A stretch of 64,000 bases of DNA from Nocardioides soli (GTDB taxonomy: Bacteria > Actinomycetota > Actinomycetes > Propionibacteriales > Nocardioidaceae), in NCBI RefSeq assembly GCF_014191495.1, contig NZ_JACHWR010000004.1:62001-126000 (forward strand), written 5' to 3'. Below the pieces are notes generated by a model. That model searched no databases and was not told the DNA's origin. It worked only from the letters and a program-made list of their open reading frames with translations. The translations under genes and the position numbers were made by a program. Positions 49,169-57,204 of the stretch are shown here, piece by piece. Numbering within the stretch: the stretch's first letter is position 1; each line of letters starts with the position of its first letter.

Positions 49169-50098
49169 GTGGACGGACGGGTGCGGGAATGGCGACCCGA
49201 CTGGCCGTGCCCGGTCGCGTCGGTGCTCGCCGTCCACAAACGGGGCGGCGGCGACCCGACGTACCGCATCGAGGGGGAGCGCCACTGGCGCGGCATCCGT
49301 ACGCCGGAGGGGCCGGCCACCCTGATGGTCGAGCCGCGTTCGGCCGCGGGCGTCGTGCGCGCCGAGGCCTGGGGACCGGGCGCCGACTGGGCGCTGGCCT
49401 CGCTGCCGGCGCTGCTCGGGGCCGACGACGACGTCTCGGGGTTCGAGCCGCGCCATCCCTTGGTCGCCGAGGGCTGGCGCCGCTACGCCGCCTGGCGGAT
49501 CGGTCGCACCGGCCTGGTCATGGAGGCGCTGACCCCGGCGATCATCGAGCAGCGGGTCACCGGGCAGGAGGCGTTCGCGGGCTTCCGGAGGCTCGTGCAC
49601 CGGTACGGCGAGCGTGCGCCGGGCCCGAGCGCCGACCGCCGGCTGTGGGTGCAGCCCGCGGCGGCGACGATCCGGCAGGTGCCGTCGTGGGAGTGGCTGC
49701 GGATGCACGTCGACCCCGCCCGCTCGCGGGCACTGGTCTCCGCCGCCCGGGTCGCCGACGCGCTCGAGCGCACCGTCGGGCTGCCGGGCGAGGAGGTCGA
49801 GCGCCGACTCACCACGCTGCCCGGCGTCGGCGTCTGGACCGCCGCCGAGGTGCGCCAGCGCGCCCACGGCGACCCCGACGCGGTGTCCTTCGGCGACTAC
49901 CACGTGGCCAAGGACGTCGGCTGGGCGGTCGCCGGCCGCGCCTTCGACGACGCAGAGCTCGCGGAGTTCCTCGAACCGTGGCGCCCGCATCGCGGCCGGG
50001 TGCCGGTGCTGCTCGGCCTGGCCGCCGGACGGCGTCCGCGCCGCGGCCCGCGGATGGAGCCGCGCACGCACCTGCCCGCCCGGGTCACCCGCCGCTGA
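49169..50098 (+). CDS. DNA-3-methyladenine glycosylase II-like (HhH-GPD) protein
   Basis: A 309-aa base-excision glycosylase. The middle region has LTPAIIEQRVTGQEAFAGFR, and the helix-hairpin-helix LTTLPGVGVWTAAEVRQR is followed by AVSFGDYHVAKDVGWA with the catalytic Asp of the HhH-GPD family. An AlkA-like N-terminal beta domain precedes it. It should remove alkylated purines. GTG 49169 starts it, divergent from the enoyl-CoA hydratase gene. The C-terminal 30 residues are Arg-rich. Confidence 0.88.
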   Translation: MDGRVREWRPDWPCPVASVLAVHKRGGGDPTYRIEGERHWRGIRTPEGPATLMVEPRSAAGVVRAEAWGPGADWALASLPALLGADDDVSGFEPRHPLVAEGWRRYAAWRIGRTGLVMEALTPAIIEQRVTGQEAFAGFRRLVHRYGERAPGPSADRRLWVQPAAATIRQVPSWEWLRMHVDPARSRALVSAARVADALERTVGLPGEEVERRLTTLPGVGVWTAAEVRQRAHGDPDAVSFGDYHVAKDVGWAVAGRAFDDAELAEFLEPWRPHRGRVPVLLGLAAGRRPRRGPRMEPRTHLPARVTRR

Positions 50099-50116
50099 GC
50101 GCCACCGTGGTTGGGC

Positions 50117-50262
50117 GTCGCGGGTTTCGGCTGCTGGCAGCCGAAACCCGCGCGACACGCCGTACCGGACCGGCGTGTCGTGCGGCTTCCGGCTGCCCGG
50201 TGGAAGCGAGGGCATCCGGTGGTTGAGGTGTGAGGGCCGCCAGGCCCGAGGCCTCGAAACCC
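50117..50262. repeat. Hairpin and REP-like element between convergent genes
   Basis: GCGGGTTTCGGCTG pairs with CAGCCGAAACCCGC at 50117-50155; ACACGCCG...CGGCGTGT follows. At 50221-50262 a unit starting GGTTGAGGTGTGAGGGCC and ending GCCTCGAAACC belongs to the family at 6323-6419. No gene is present in the 196-bp gap. Confidence 0.75.
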
Positions 50263-50294
50263 CCGGCCGGTGACCACCTCGACCACCGTGGGCG

Positions 50295-51554
50295 CTACAG
50301 CAGCGGCCGCAGCGGTGCGAGGATCGTCTCGGTGAACTTGCGGTGCAGGTCGCGCGCCTCCCACTCGCTGCGGGTGAGCTCGAGGCAGTTGGACTCGTCG
50401 GCGGCGTAGATCCGCTCCATCTCGGCCGCGAAGGCGGGGTCGATGACCTCGATGTTGATCTCGTAGTTGCCCTGGAGGCTGAGCCGGTCGACGTTCGCGG
50501 TGCCGACGGTCGACCAGGTGCCGTCGATGGTGGCGGTCTTCGCGTGCACCATCGCGTCCTTGAACCGGAAGATCCGCACCCCGGCGTCGAGCAGCTGGGA
50601 GAAGTACCCGCGCGAGATCCAGTCCGCCACGATGTGGTTGGACTTCAGCGGCACCAGCAGTCGGACGTCGACGCCGCGCCGGGCCGCGTCCTTGATCGCG
50701 TCGACGAAGTCCTGGTCGGGGCAGAAGTAGGCCTGGGTCATCCAGACCCGGGTGGAGGCGCGGTTGATCGCCTCGATGTACATCGACCGGATCGGGAACA
50801 TCCACAGTCGCGGCACGTTGCGGTGGAAGCGGATCCGCGGCTCCCAGGTCGAGGCGGTCTCCAGCAGCAGCGGCCGCTCCGACGTACCGATCCGGCGTCG
50901 GCGGTTGAGGTTCCAGAAGTCGGCGAACGCGCGCTTGAGGTCCCACACGCCCGGCCCGGTGATCTGCACGTGGGTGTCGCGCCACTCGGTGGCGTACGCC
51001 GTGCCGATGTTGTAGCCGCCGACGAAGCCGACCGCGTCGTCGACCACGAGGATCTTGCGGTGGTCGCGGCCGTAGCGGGCGAGGTCGTAGAACTTCCAGC
51101 CGGCCGGGTAGATCGGGTAGCGCAACACCTTCATGGTCGGCGGGAAGCGCTTGAACCGGGGGGAGACGACGAGGTTCGCGAAGCCGTCGTAGATGCAGTA
51201 GACCTCGACGCCGCGGTCGGCCGCGGCGGCGAGCGCGGCCTTGAACCGCTCGCCGATCTCGTCGCCCTTCCAGATGTAGGTCTCGAAGAGGATCTGCCGC
51301 TCGGCCCTCTCGATCGCGTCGATCATCGCGTCGTACAGGTCCTGGCCGAAGGTGTACGGCGTGAGCGCCCCGTCGCCCACGGCCACGTCGCGCGGCGGGG
51401 TGACCGGGAACGGCTTGGGCCGCTTGCCGCGGCGCCGGTAGGAGTCGACCAGCGTCATCCCGAGGGCGAGCGCGAGCTGTGCCCCGACGATGGTCAGGAG
51501 GGTCCGGCGGAGCAGCCGCAGCAGTCGATCCAGCGGCAGGCGGTCGTCGGTCAC
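50295..51554 (-). CDS. Phospholipase D family protein, cardiolipin synthase-like
   Basis: A 419-aa protein with an N-terminal membrane segment (TLLTIVGAQLALALGMTLV). Two PLD motifs are present: GRDHRKILVVDDAVGFVGG near 170 and MVHAKTATIDGTWSTVGTAN near 335. This pair matches cardiolipin synthases or related phosphatidyltransferases, acting at the membrane. The start is a GTG at 51554, divergent from uvrB with 80 bp between. The function as cardiolipin synthase is likely but not certain, as nuclease-like PLD proteins look similar. Confidence 0.87.
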   Translation of the reverse strand: MTDDRLPLDRLLRLLRRTLLTIVGAQLALALGMTLVDSYRRRGKRPKPFPVTPPRDVAVGDGALTPYTFGQDLYDAMIDAIERAERQILFETYIWKGDEIGERFKAALAAAADRGVEVYCIYDGFANLVVSPRFKRFPPTMKVLRYPIYPAGWKFYDLARYGRDHRKILVVDDAVGFVGGYNIGTAYATEWRDTHVQITGPGVWDLKRAFADFWNLNRRRRIGTSERPLLLETASTWEPRIRFHRNVPRLWMFPIRSMYIEAINRASTRVWMTQAYFCPDQDFVDAIKDAARRGVDVRLLVPLKSNHIVADWISRGYFSQLLDAGVRIFRFKDAMVHAKTATIDGTWSTVGTANVDRLSLQGNYEINIEVIDPAFAAEMERIYAADESNCLELTRSEWEARDLHRKFTETILAPLRPLL

Positions 51555-51634
51555 GGGTCAAATCTATCGACCCTCGTCGAGCCGCCGGGATCGGCCGTCG
51601 GGCGATGTCGGTGGGCCGGTCTAGGCTCGACGGC

Positions 51635-53755
51635 ATGCGACCAGTGACCGACCTCGAGCGCCGGGTGGCGCCGTTCAAGGTCGTCTCCGACTACCAGCCC
51701 TCCGGCGACCAGCCGGCCGCGATCGCCGAGATCAGCAAGCGCATCCGGGGCGGGGTCGAGGACGTCGTGCTGCTCGGTGCCACCGGCACCGGCAAGACCG
51801 CGACCGTGGCGTGGGTGGCCGAGCAGCTGCAGCGCCCGATGCTCGTGATGCAGCCCAACAAGACCCTCGCGGCGCAGTTCGCCAACGAGCTGCGCCAACT
51901 CTTCCCCGACAACGCGATCGAGTACTTCGTCTCCTATTACGACTACTACCAGCCCGAGGCCTACGTCCCGCAGACCGACACCTACATCGAGAAGGACTCC
52001 TCGATCAACGAGGAGGTCGAGCGGCTGCGGCACTCCGCGACCAACAGCCTGCTGACCCGGCGCGACGTGATCGTGGTCAGCACCGTCTCCTGCATCTACG
52101 GCCTCGGTACCCCGCAGGAGTACGTCGACCGGATGGTCCGGCTCAAGGTGGGGGAGGAGCACGACCGCGACTCGATCCTGCGCCGCCTCGTGGAGATCCA
52201 GTACACCCGCAACGACATGACGTTCACCCGCGGCACCTTCCGGGTCCGCGGCGACACCCTCGAGATCTTCCCGGTCTACGAGGAGCTGGCGGTGCGGGTC
52301 GAGTTCTTCGGCGACGAGATCGAGCGGCTGATGACGCTGCACCCGATCACCGGCGAGGTGGTCACCGACGACACCGAGCTCTACGTCTTCCCGGCCACCC
52401 ACTACGTCGCCGGTCCGGAGCGCATGGAGCGCGCGATCCAGGGCATCGAGCTCGAGCTGGAGGACCAGCTCGCGACCTTCGAGCGGCAGGGCAAGCTGCT
52501 CGAGGCGCAGCGGCTGCGGATGCGCACGACGTACGACGTCGAGATGATGCGGCAGGTCGGCTCGTGCGCGGGCATCGAGAACTACTCGATGCACATCGAC
52601 GGCCGCACCCGCGGCTCGGCGCCCAACTGCCTGCTCGACTACTTCCCCGAGGACTTCCTGCTCGTCGTCGACGAGTCGCATGTGGCGGTGCCGCAGATCG
52701 GCGGCATGTACGAAGGCGACATGTCGCGCAAGCGCAACCTGGTCGACCACGGCTTCCGGCTGCCCAGCGCCATGGACAACCGGCCGCTGCGCTGGGAGGA
52801 GTTCCTCGACCGGATCGGGCAGACCATCTACCTCTCCGCGACCCCGGGCGACTACGAGCTCGACAAGGTCCAGGGCGACACCGTCGAGCAGATCATCCGG
52901 CCGACCGGGCTGGTCGACCCCGAGGTGATCGTCAAGCCGACCAAGGGCCAGATCGACGACCTCATCCACGAGATCAACACCCGCGTCGAGAGGAACGAGC
53001 GGGTCCTGGTCACCACGCTGACCAAGAAGATGTCGGAGGACCTCACCGACTACCTCCTCGACGCCGGCGTCCGCACCCGCTACCTGCACTCCGAGGTCGA
53101 CACGCTCAAGCGCATCGAGCTGCTGCGCGACCTGCGGCTGGGGCAGTACGACGTGCTCGTCGGCATCAACCTGCTCCGCGAGGGCCTCGACCTGCCGGAG
53201 GTGTCGCTGGTCGCGATCCTCGACGCCGACAAGGAGGGCTTCCTGCGCTCCGACAAGTCGCTGATCCAGACGATCGGCCGTGCCGCCCGCAACGTCTCCG
53301 GCCAGGTGCACATGTACGCCGACAAGATCACGCCGTCGATGGAGGCGGCGATCGACGAGACCAACCGGCGCCGGGCGCGGCAGGTGGCCTTCAACGAGGC
53401 CAACGGCATCGACCCGCAGCCGCTGCGCAAGAAGATCGCCGACATCACCGACATGCTGGCGCGCGAGGACGAGTCGACCCAGGCGCTGCTGGAGACCTGG
53501 CAGCACATGGACCCGAAGAACCGGAAGGCCCCGGTCCCCGCGCTGTCCCGGATGGCCGGTGGAGAGTCGGGCCAGCACAGCAAGGACCTGGCGGGGCTGC
53601 CGAGCGCCGAGCTCGCCCAGCTGATCCAGGAGCTCACCGACCAGATGAAGGGCGCCGCGGCCGAGCTGCACTTCGAGGTGGCCGCCCGCCTGCGCGACGA
53701 GATCGGCGACCTGAAGAAGGAGCTGCGGCAGATGATGGAGGCGGGTGCCAAGTGA
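51635..53755 (+). CDS. uvrB: Excinuclease ABC subunit B
   Basis: A 706-aa helicase-like DNA damage verification subunit of nucleotide excision repair. The Walker A GATGTGKT lies near 50, the beta-hairpin VSYYDYYQPEAYVPQTDTYI near 98-117, Walker B LLVVDESH near 350, then helicase motifs GINLLREGLDLPE and QTIGRAARN. The C-terminal UVR domain (AARLRDEIGDLKKELRQMM) binds UvrC. ATG 51635 (MRPVTDLERR) is preferred over an upstream in-frame start. It overlaps the VOC gene start by GTGA. Confidence 0.97.
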   Translation: MRPVTDLERRVAPFKVVSDYQPSGDQPAAIAEISKRIRGGVEDVVLLGATGTGKTATVAWVAEQLQRPMLVMQPNKTLAAQFANELRQLFPDNAIEYFVSYYDYYQPEAYVPQTDTYIEKDSSINEEVERLRHSATNSLLTRRDVIVVSTVSCIYGLGTPQEYVDRMVRLKVGEEHDRDSILRRLVEIQYTRNDMTFTRGTFRVRGDTLEIFPVYEELAVRVEFFGDEIERLMTLHPITGEVVTDDTELYVFPATHYVAGPERMERAIQGIELELEDQLATFERQGKLLEAQRLRMRTTYDVEMMRQVGSCAGIENYSMHIDGRTRGSAPNCLLDYFPEDFLLVVDESHVAVPQIGGMYEGDMSRKRNLVDHGFRLPSAMDNRPLRWEEFLDRIGQTIYLSATPGDYELDKVQGDTVEQIIRPTGLVDPEVIVKPTKGQIDDLIHEINTRVERNERVLVTTLTKKMSEDLTDYLLDAGVRTRYLHSEVDTLKRIELLRDLRLGQYDVLVGINLLREGLDLPEVSLVAILDADKEGFLRSDKSLIQTIGRAARNVSGQVHMYADKITPSMEAAIDETNRRRARQVAFNEANGIDPQPLRKKIADITDMLAREDESTQALLETWQHMDPKNRKAPVPALSRMAGGESGQHSKDLAGLPSAELAQLIQELTDQMKGAAAELHFEVAARLRDEIGDLKKELRQMMEAGAK

Positions 53756-54189
53756 GCGATGTCCGAGAAGTCCAGGTGACCTTCGACTGCGCCGACCCAC
53801 GGGCGTTGTCGCTGTTCTGGAACGACGCGCTGGGCTACGAGTTCCCACCGCCCCCGCCGGGCTTCGACTCCTGGGACGCCTTCTCGGAGTCGCTGCCGCC
53901 CGACCAGCGCAACAGCGCGTCCGCGTGCGTCGACCCCGGCGGGGTCGGCCCGCGGCTGTTCTTCCAGCAGGTGCCGGAGGGCAAGGCGGCCAAGAACCGC
54001 GTGCACCTCGACGTCCGCGCCGCCCCCGGGCTGGCGGGCGAGGAGCGGATGGCCGCGCTCGAGGCCGAGTGCGCCCGCCTGGTCGGCCTCGGCGCGACCC
54101 GCGTGGAGCGCCACGAGCCCGCCCCGCCCATGTCCGGAGGACACATCGTCATGCAGGACCCCGAGGGCAACGAGTTCTGCCTCGACTAG
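53752..54189 (+). CDS. VOC-family (glyoxalase-like) protein
   Basis: A 145-aa single-chain protein with the vicinal oxygen chelate fold. VQVTFDCADPRALSLFWNDA, KNRVHLDVRA and MQDPEGNEFCLD carry the usual metal-ligand pattern (His and Glu). Members include glyoxalases, dioxygenases and resistance proteins, and the substrate here is unknown. The GTG start overlaps the uvrB stop, so it is co-translated with it; a repair role does not follow from that. Confidence 0.85.
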   Translation: MSDVREVQVTFDCADPRALSLFWNDALGYEFPPPPPGFDSWDAFSESLPPDQRNSASACVDPGGVGPRLFFQQVPEGKAAKNRVHLDVRAAPGLAGEERMAALEAECARLVGLGATRVERHEPAPPMSGGHIVMQDPEGNEFCLD

Positions 54190-54201
54190 CGGGCCCGCGC
54201 G

Positions 54202-54354
54202 GGTGGTTTCGAGACGGTTGCTAGCGCAACCTCCTCAACCACCGGGCGTGCGCCGGTCGTCGGCGGTTTCGAGACGGTTGCTAGCGCAACCTCCTCAACC
54301 ACCGTGGGCCGGTGGTTGAGGTGCGAGGCGCCCCAGCGCCGAGCCTCGAAACCA
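54202..54354. repeat. Three tandem REP-like palindromes
   Basis: Two nearly identical 42-bp units (54202-54243 and 54262-54303), each with GTTTCGAGACGGTTGCTAGC and CCTCCTCAACCACC, are spaced exactly 60 bp apart. An inverted relative at 54311-54354 starts GGTGGTTGAGGTGCGAGG and ends GAGCCTCGAAACCAC. Together they fill the 231-bp gap between the VOC and MFS genes and lie just upstream of the MFS promoter region. Confidence 0.85.
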
Positions 54355-54420
54355 CTGGACCTGCGGGCGGCCGCCCTGGCGCCGGTCTCGCAAGCCGCCG
54401 GGCCTAGAATCGGGGGAGTG

Positions 54421-55707
54421 ATGCAGCCGACCACCACCACGGCGCGTGCCTGGGTGGTGTGGATCGTCGGGCTGCTGGTCTACCTCGTCGCGGTCTTCCA
54501 CCGCTCGTCCCTCGCCGTCGCCGGTCTGGCCGCGACCGACCGCTTCGACATCTCGGCGTCCCAGCTGGCGACGTTCACGATGCTCCAGCTGGTGGTCTAC
54601 GCTGGCATGCAGATCCCGGTGGGGCTGCTCGTCGACCGGTTCGGGTCACGCAGCGTGCTGCTCTGCGGCACGGCGCTGCTGACGCTCGCCCAGGCGGGAT
54701 TCGCGCTCGCGGAGACCTACCCGGCCGCGCTGGTGGCCCGGTTCTTCGTCGGCCTGGGCGACGCGATGACCTTCATCTGCGTGCTCCGACTGGTGGCGAC
54801 CTGGTTCCCGGCTCGCCGGATTCCGCTGGTCACCCAGCTCACCGGCACCCTCGGGCAGCTGGGCGCGGTGCTGGCCGCGGCGCCGATGACCTGGGCGCTC
54901 GGCCACCTGGGCTGGCGCACGGCGTACCTGATCGCGGCCTCCCTCGGGCTGGTGCTGGCCGTCGCGGTGCTGGCCGTGCTGCGGGACTCACCGGCCCACC
55001 GCAACCTGCGGGGCCCGGCGATGTCCCTGCGGTCGATCCGGGCCAGCCTGGCCGCGTCGTGGGCCCACCCCGGCACCCGGCTGGGCTTCTGGATGCACTT
55101 CTCGACGCAGTTCAGCGCGACCGCGCTGACCCTGCTGTGGGGCTACCCGTTCTTCGTCCGGGGCGAGCACCAGTCCGCCGCGTCGGCGGGCCTGCTGCTG
55201 ACCCTGATGGTGCTGGCGGTAATGGCCGCCGGTCCGACCCTGGGCTGGCTGGTCGGCGCGTATCCCTGGCAACGGTCCACCATGGTGCTCACGATCGTGA
55301 CGGCCATCGTCGTCGTCTGGACCGTGGTGCTCGCCTGGCCGGGCACCGCACCGCTCTGGCTGCTGATCGTCCTCGTGATCGTGGTGGGCATCGGCGGCCC
55401 GGCCTCGATGATCGGCTTCGACGTCGGCCGCACCTCCAACCCGCACGAGCGGCTGGCCAGCGCCAGCGGCATCATCAACCAGGGCGGGTTCGTCGCCAGC
55501 CTGGTGCTGGTGATCGCGATCGGGGTCGTGCTCGACTGGCGTACGCCGGGCGGCAGCGACTACACGCCGTCGGCCTTCCGCTGGGCGATGTGCACCCAGT
55601 ACCTGCTCTGGTCGCTCGGCCTGGTCCAGATCTACCGGTACCGGGTGCGCACCCGCCGGTTCGTCGACCGCGACGAGCTGGAGGGCATCGTCCGCGCGGT
55701 GCCCTGA
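54421..55707 (+). CDS. MFS transporter
   Basis: A 428-aa protein with about 12 transmembrane helices. The MFS loop 2-3 motif is seen in MQIPVGLLVDRFGSRSVLL. Other segments are VARFFVGLGDAMTFICVLRL and IGGPASMIGFDVGRTSNP. No specific substrate is indicated; it resembles nitrate/nitrite-porter-like or anion MFS proteins only generally. ATG 54421 follows GGGGGAG, and a GTG three bases upstream is possible. It stands alone after the repeat cluster. Confidence 0.87.
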   Translation: MQPTTTTARAWVVWIVGLLVYLVAVFHRSSLAVAGLAATDRFDISASQLATFTMLQLVVYAGMQIPVGLLVDRFGSRSVLLCGTALLTLAQAGFALAETYPAALVARFFVGLGDAMTFICVLRLVATWFPARRIPLVTQLTGTLGQLGAVLAAAPMTWALGHLGWRTAYLIAASLGLVLAVAVLAVLRDSPAHRNLRGPAMSLRSIRASLAASWAHPGTRLGFWMHFSTQFSATALTLLWGYPFFVRGEHQSAASAGLLLTLMVLAVMAAGPTLGWLVGAYPWQRSTMVLTIVTAIVVVWTVVLAWPGTAPLWLLIVLVIVVGIGGPASMIGFDVGRTSNPHERLASASGIINQGGFVASLVLVIAIGVVLDWRTPGGSDYTPSAFRWAMCTQYLLWSLGLVQIYRYRVRTRRFVDRDELEGIVRAVP

Positions 55708-55775
55708 TCCGCAGGTGCCGCTGGGCTAGGGTCGCCGTGCCCACCGGGGCAGCATCGACCAGAGGGAGCACGCCC

Positions 55776-56576
55776 ATGATCACCAGGTTCGCACTCGCCG
55801 GGCTGGGCATCGTCCTCGCCGCCGGGCTCACGGCAGCGGCCGCGACGGCCGCACAGGCCCCGACCGAGCGGCGCGCGGCGTACCAGCCGACGCTGAAGGC
55901 GAGCAAGACCACGGTGGTCGCGGGCCAGAAGCTGGTGCTGTCCGGCAGGGTCAAGCCCGCCGCCAAGGGCGGCACGGTCGTGCTCCAGAAGCGGATCGAG
56001 GGCCGCAAGTGGGCCGTCGAGAAGAGACTGACGATGACCAAGGCGGGCAAGTTCCGCTACGTCGACAAGCCGTCGACGCCGGGTCTCCGGTCCTACCGCG
56101 TGATGGTGCCGAAGGCCGGCAAGGTCAAGGCGGGCACGAGCAAGCCGGTCAAGGTCACCGTGCTGCGCTGGGTCCCGCTGACCCAGTTGGCGGTCCGCGC
56201 CATCGACGGCACCCGGGCGGGCACCACGGTGAGCATCGGCGGCAAGCAGTACGCCAACTCGGTCGTGTCCAACGCCGGGGCCGCCAAGGGCACCATCGAC
56301 TGGAACCTCGACCCGTCCTGCACGACGCTGCGCACGCGCTTCGGGGCCGGCGACGACGGCGACGCCGACGCCACCGCCCACGTGACCCTGACCGGCGACA
56401 GCGAGCAGCTCTTCTCGGGGCAGTTCATGCTCACCCAGTCGGAGAGCCGCACGTTCGACGTCAGCGACGTCTTCCGGCTGGCGTTCGCGTGGTCCTCGAC
56501 CAAGGCCGGCGTCCTCGAGCCGCGGGCCGGGGCGATCGCGACGATGGCCGGTCCCGAGCTGCTCTGCGCGATCTGA
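55776..56576 (+). CDS. Secreted protein with NPCBM-like C-terminal domain
   Basis: A 266-aa exported protein. The signal peptide (ALAGLGIVLAAGLTAAAATA) is followed by an Ig-like or carboxypeptidase-regulatory-like region (TTVVAGQKLVLSGRVKPAAK) and then a jelly-roll domain from about 140, with KQYANSVVSN, WNLDPSCTTLRTRFGAGDDG and FRLAFAWSSTKAG, resembling NPCBM carbohydrate-binding modules. Three Cys residues lie in the latter domain. It may bind cell-wall or environmental glycans. No catalytic domain is present. Confidence 0.75.
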   Translation: MITRFALAGLGIVLAAGLTAAAATAAQAPTERRAAYQPTLKASKTTVVAGQKLVLSGRVKPAAKGGTVVLQKRIEGRKWAVEKRLTMTKAGKFRYVDKPSTPGLRSYRVMVPKAGKVKAGTSKPVKVTVLRWVPLTQLAVRAIDGTRAGTTVSIGGKQYANSVVSNAGAAKGTIDWNLDPSCTTLRTRFGAGDDGDADATAHVTLTGDSEQLFSGQFMLTQSESRTFDVSDVFRLAFAWSSTKAGVLEPRAGAIATMAGPELLCAI

Positions 56577-56601
56577 GCCTGATCCGGCGTCGACCGGCGC
56601 A

Positions 56602-56627
56602 GGTTTGACCCCGGCGCGGGCGGGCTA
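56602..56627 (+). promoter_or_regulatory. SigB/SigF-type stress promoter candidate
   Basis: GGTTT (56602-56606) and GGGCTA (56622-56627) are 15 bp apart, close to the GTTT-N15-GGGTAT consensus of actinobacterial general-stress sigma factors. The -10 lies 11 bp before the hemerythrin start, so the transcript would have a very short leader. Confidence 0.45.
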
Positions 56628-56637
56628 CGTAGCCGTC

Positions 56638-57198
56638 ATGACCAACATCGACCTGGGCCGGCCCGTGCAGGGCGACGTCGTCGACGTGATCCTCGACGAC
56701 CACCGTCGCTTCGAGGAGCTGCTGCGCGACCTGCGCGACAGCAGCCAGGACCGCGACGCCGTACGCCGCGCCTTCGCCACGCTGCATGTCGCCCACGCCG
56801 AGGCCGAGGAGAGGCACGTCTACCCGCAGCTGCGGCGCAAGCGTGCGGTCGGCGAGCACGAGGCCGAGCACGGTGAGGAGGAGCACGCCGAGGGCAACGC
56901 CGCCCTGCTCGCCGTGCTCGAGCTGAAGGGCACCGACACCGACGCGTTCGAGGACGCCGTCGAGGAGCTCGCCCGGGTGGTCAACCACCACCTCACCGAG
57001 GAGGAGCTGACGATCCTCAACCCCGCGCGTGACGAGGTCGGACCGCGGGTGCGCGCGGACCTGGGCGAGCGGTTCTGCGCCGAGCGCAACCGGCAGATCG
57101 ACAACGACTGCGGCGCGCTGGCCAACGTGCGCCGGATCGTCTCCGCGGCCCGCAAGGACGGCCTGCTGGACGAGTACGAGGGCCGCGACGACGACTGA
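56638..57198 (+). CDS. Hemerythrin HHE-domain protein
   Basis: A 186-aa protein with a four-helix HHE fold. Iron-ligand-type residues appear in ILDDHRRFEELL, HVAHAEAEERHVYPQL, EHEAEHGEEEHAEG and VVNHHLTEEELTIL. Bacterial HHE proteins bind a di-iron centre and have been linked to oxygen, NO or peroxide sensing and protection. The upstream SigB/SigF-like promoter suggests stress induction. It converges on the large membrane-protein gene, six bases apart. Confidence 0.9.
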   Translation: MTNIDLGRPVQGDVVDVILDDHRRFEELLRDLRDSSQDRDAVRRAFATLHVAHAEAEERHVYPQLRRKRAVGEHEAEHGEEEHAEGNAALLAVLELKGTDTDAFEDAVEELARVVNHHLTEEELTILNPARDEVGPRVRADLGERFCAERNRQIDNDCGALANVRRIVSAARKDGLLDEYEGRDDD

Positions 57199-57204
57199 GC
57201 CCGG

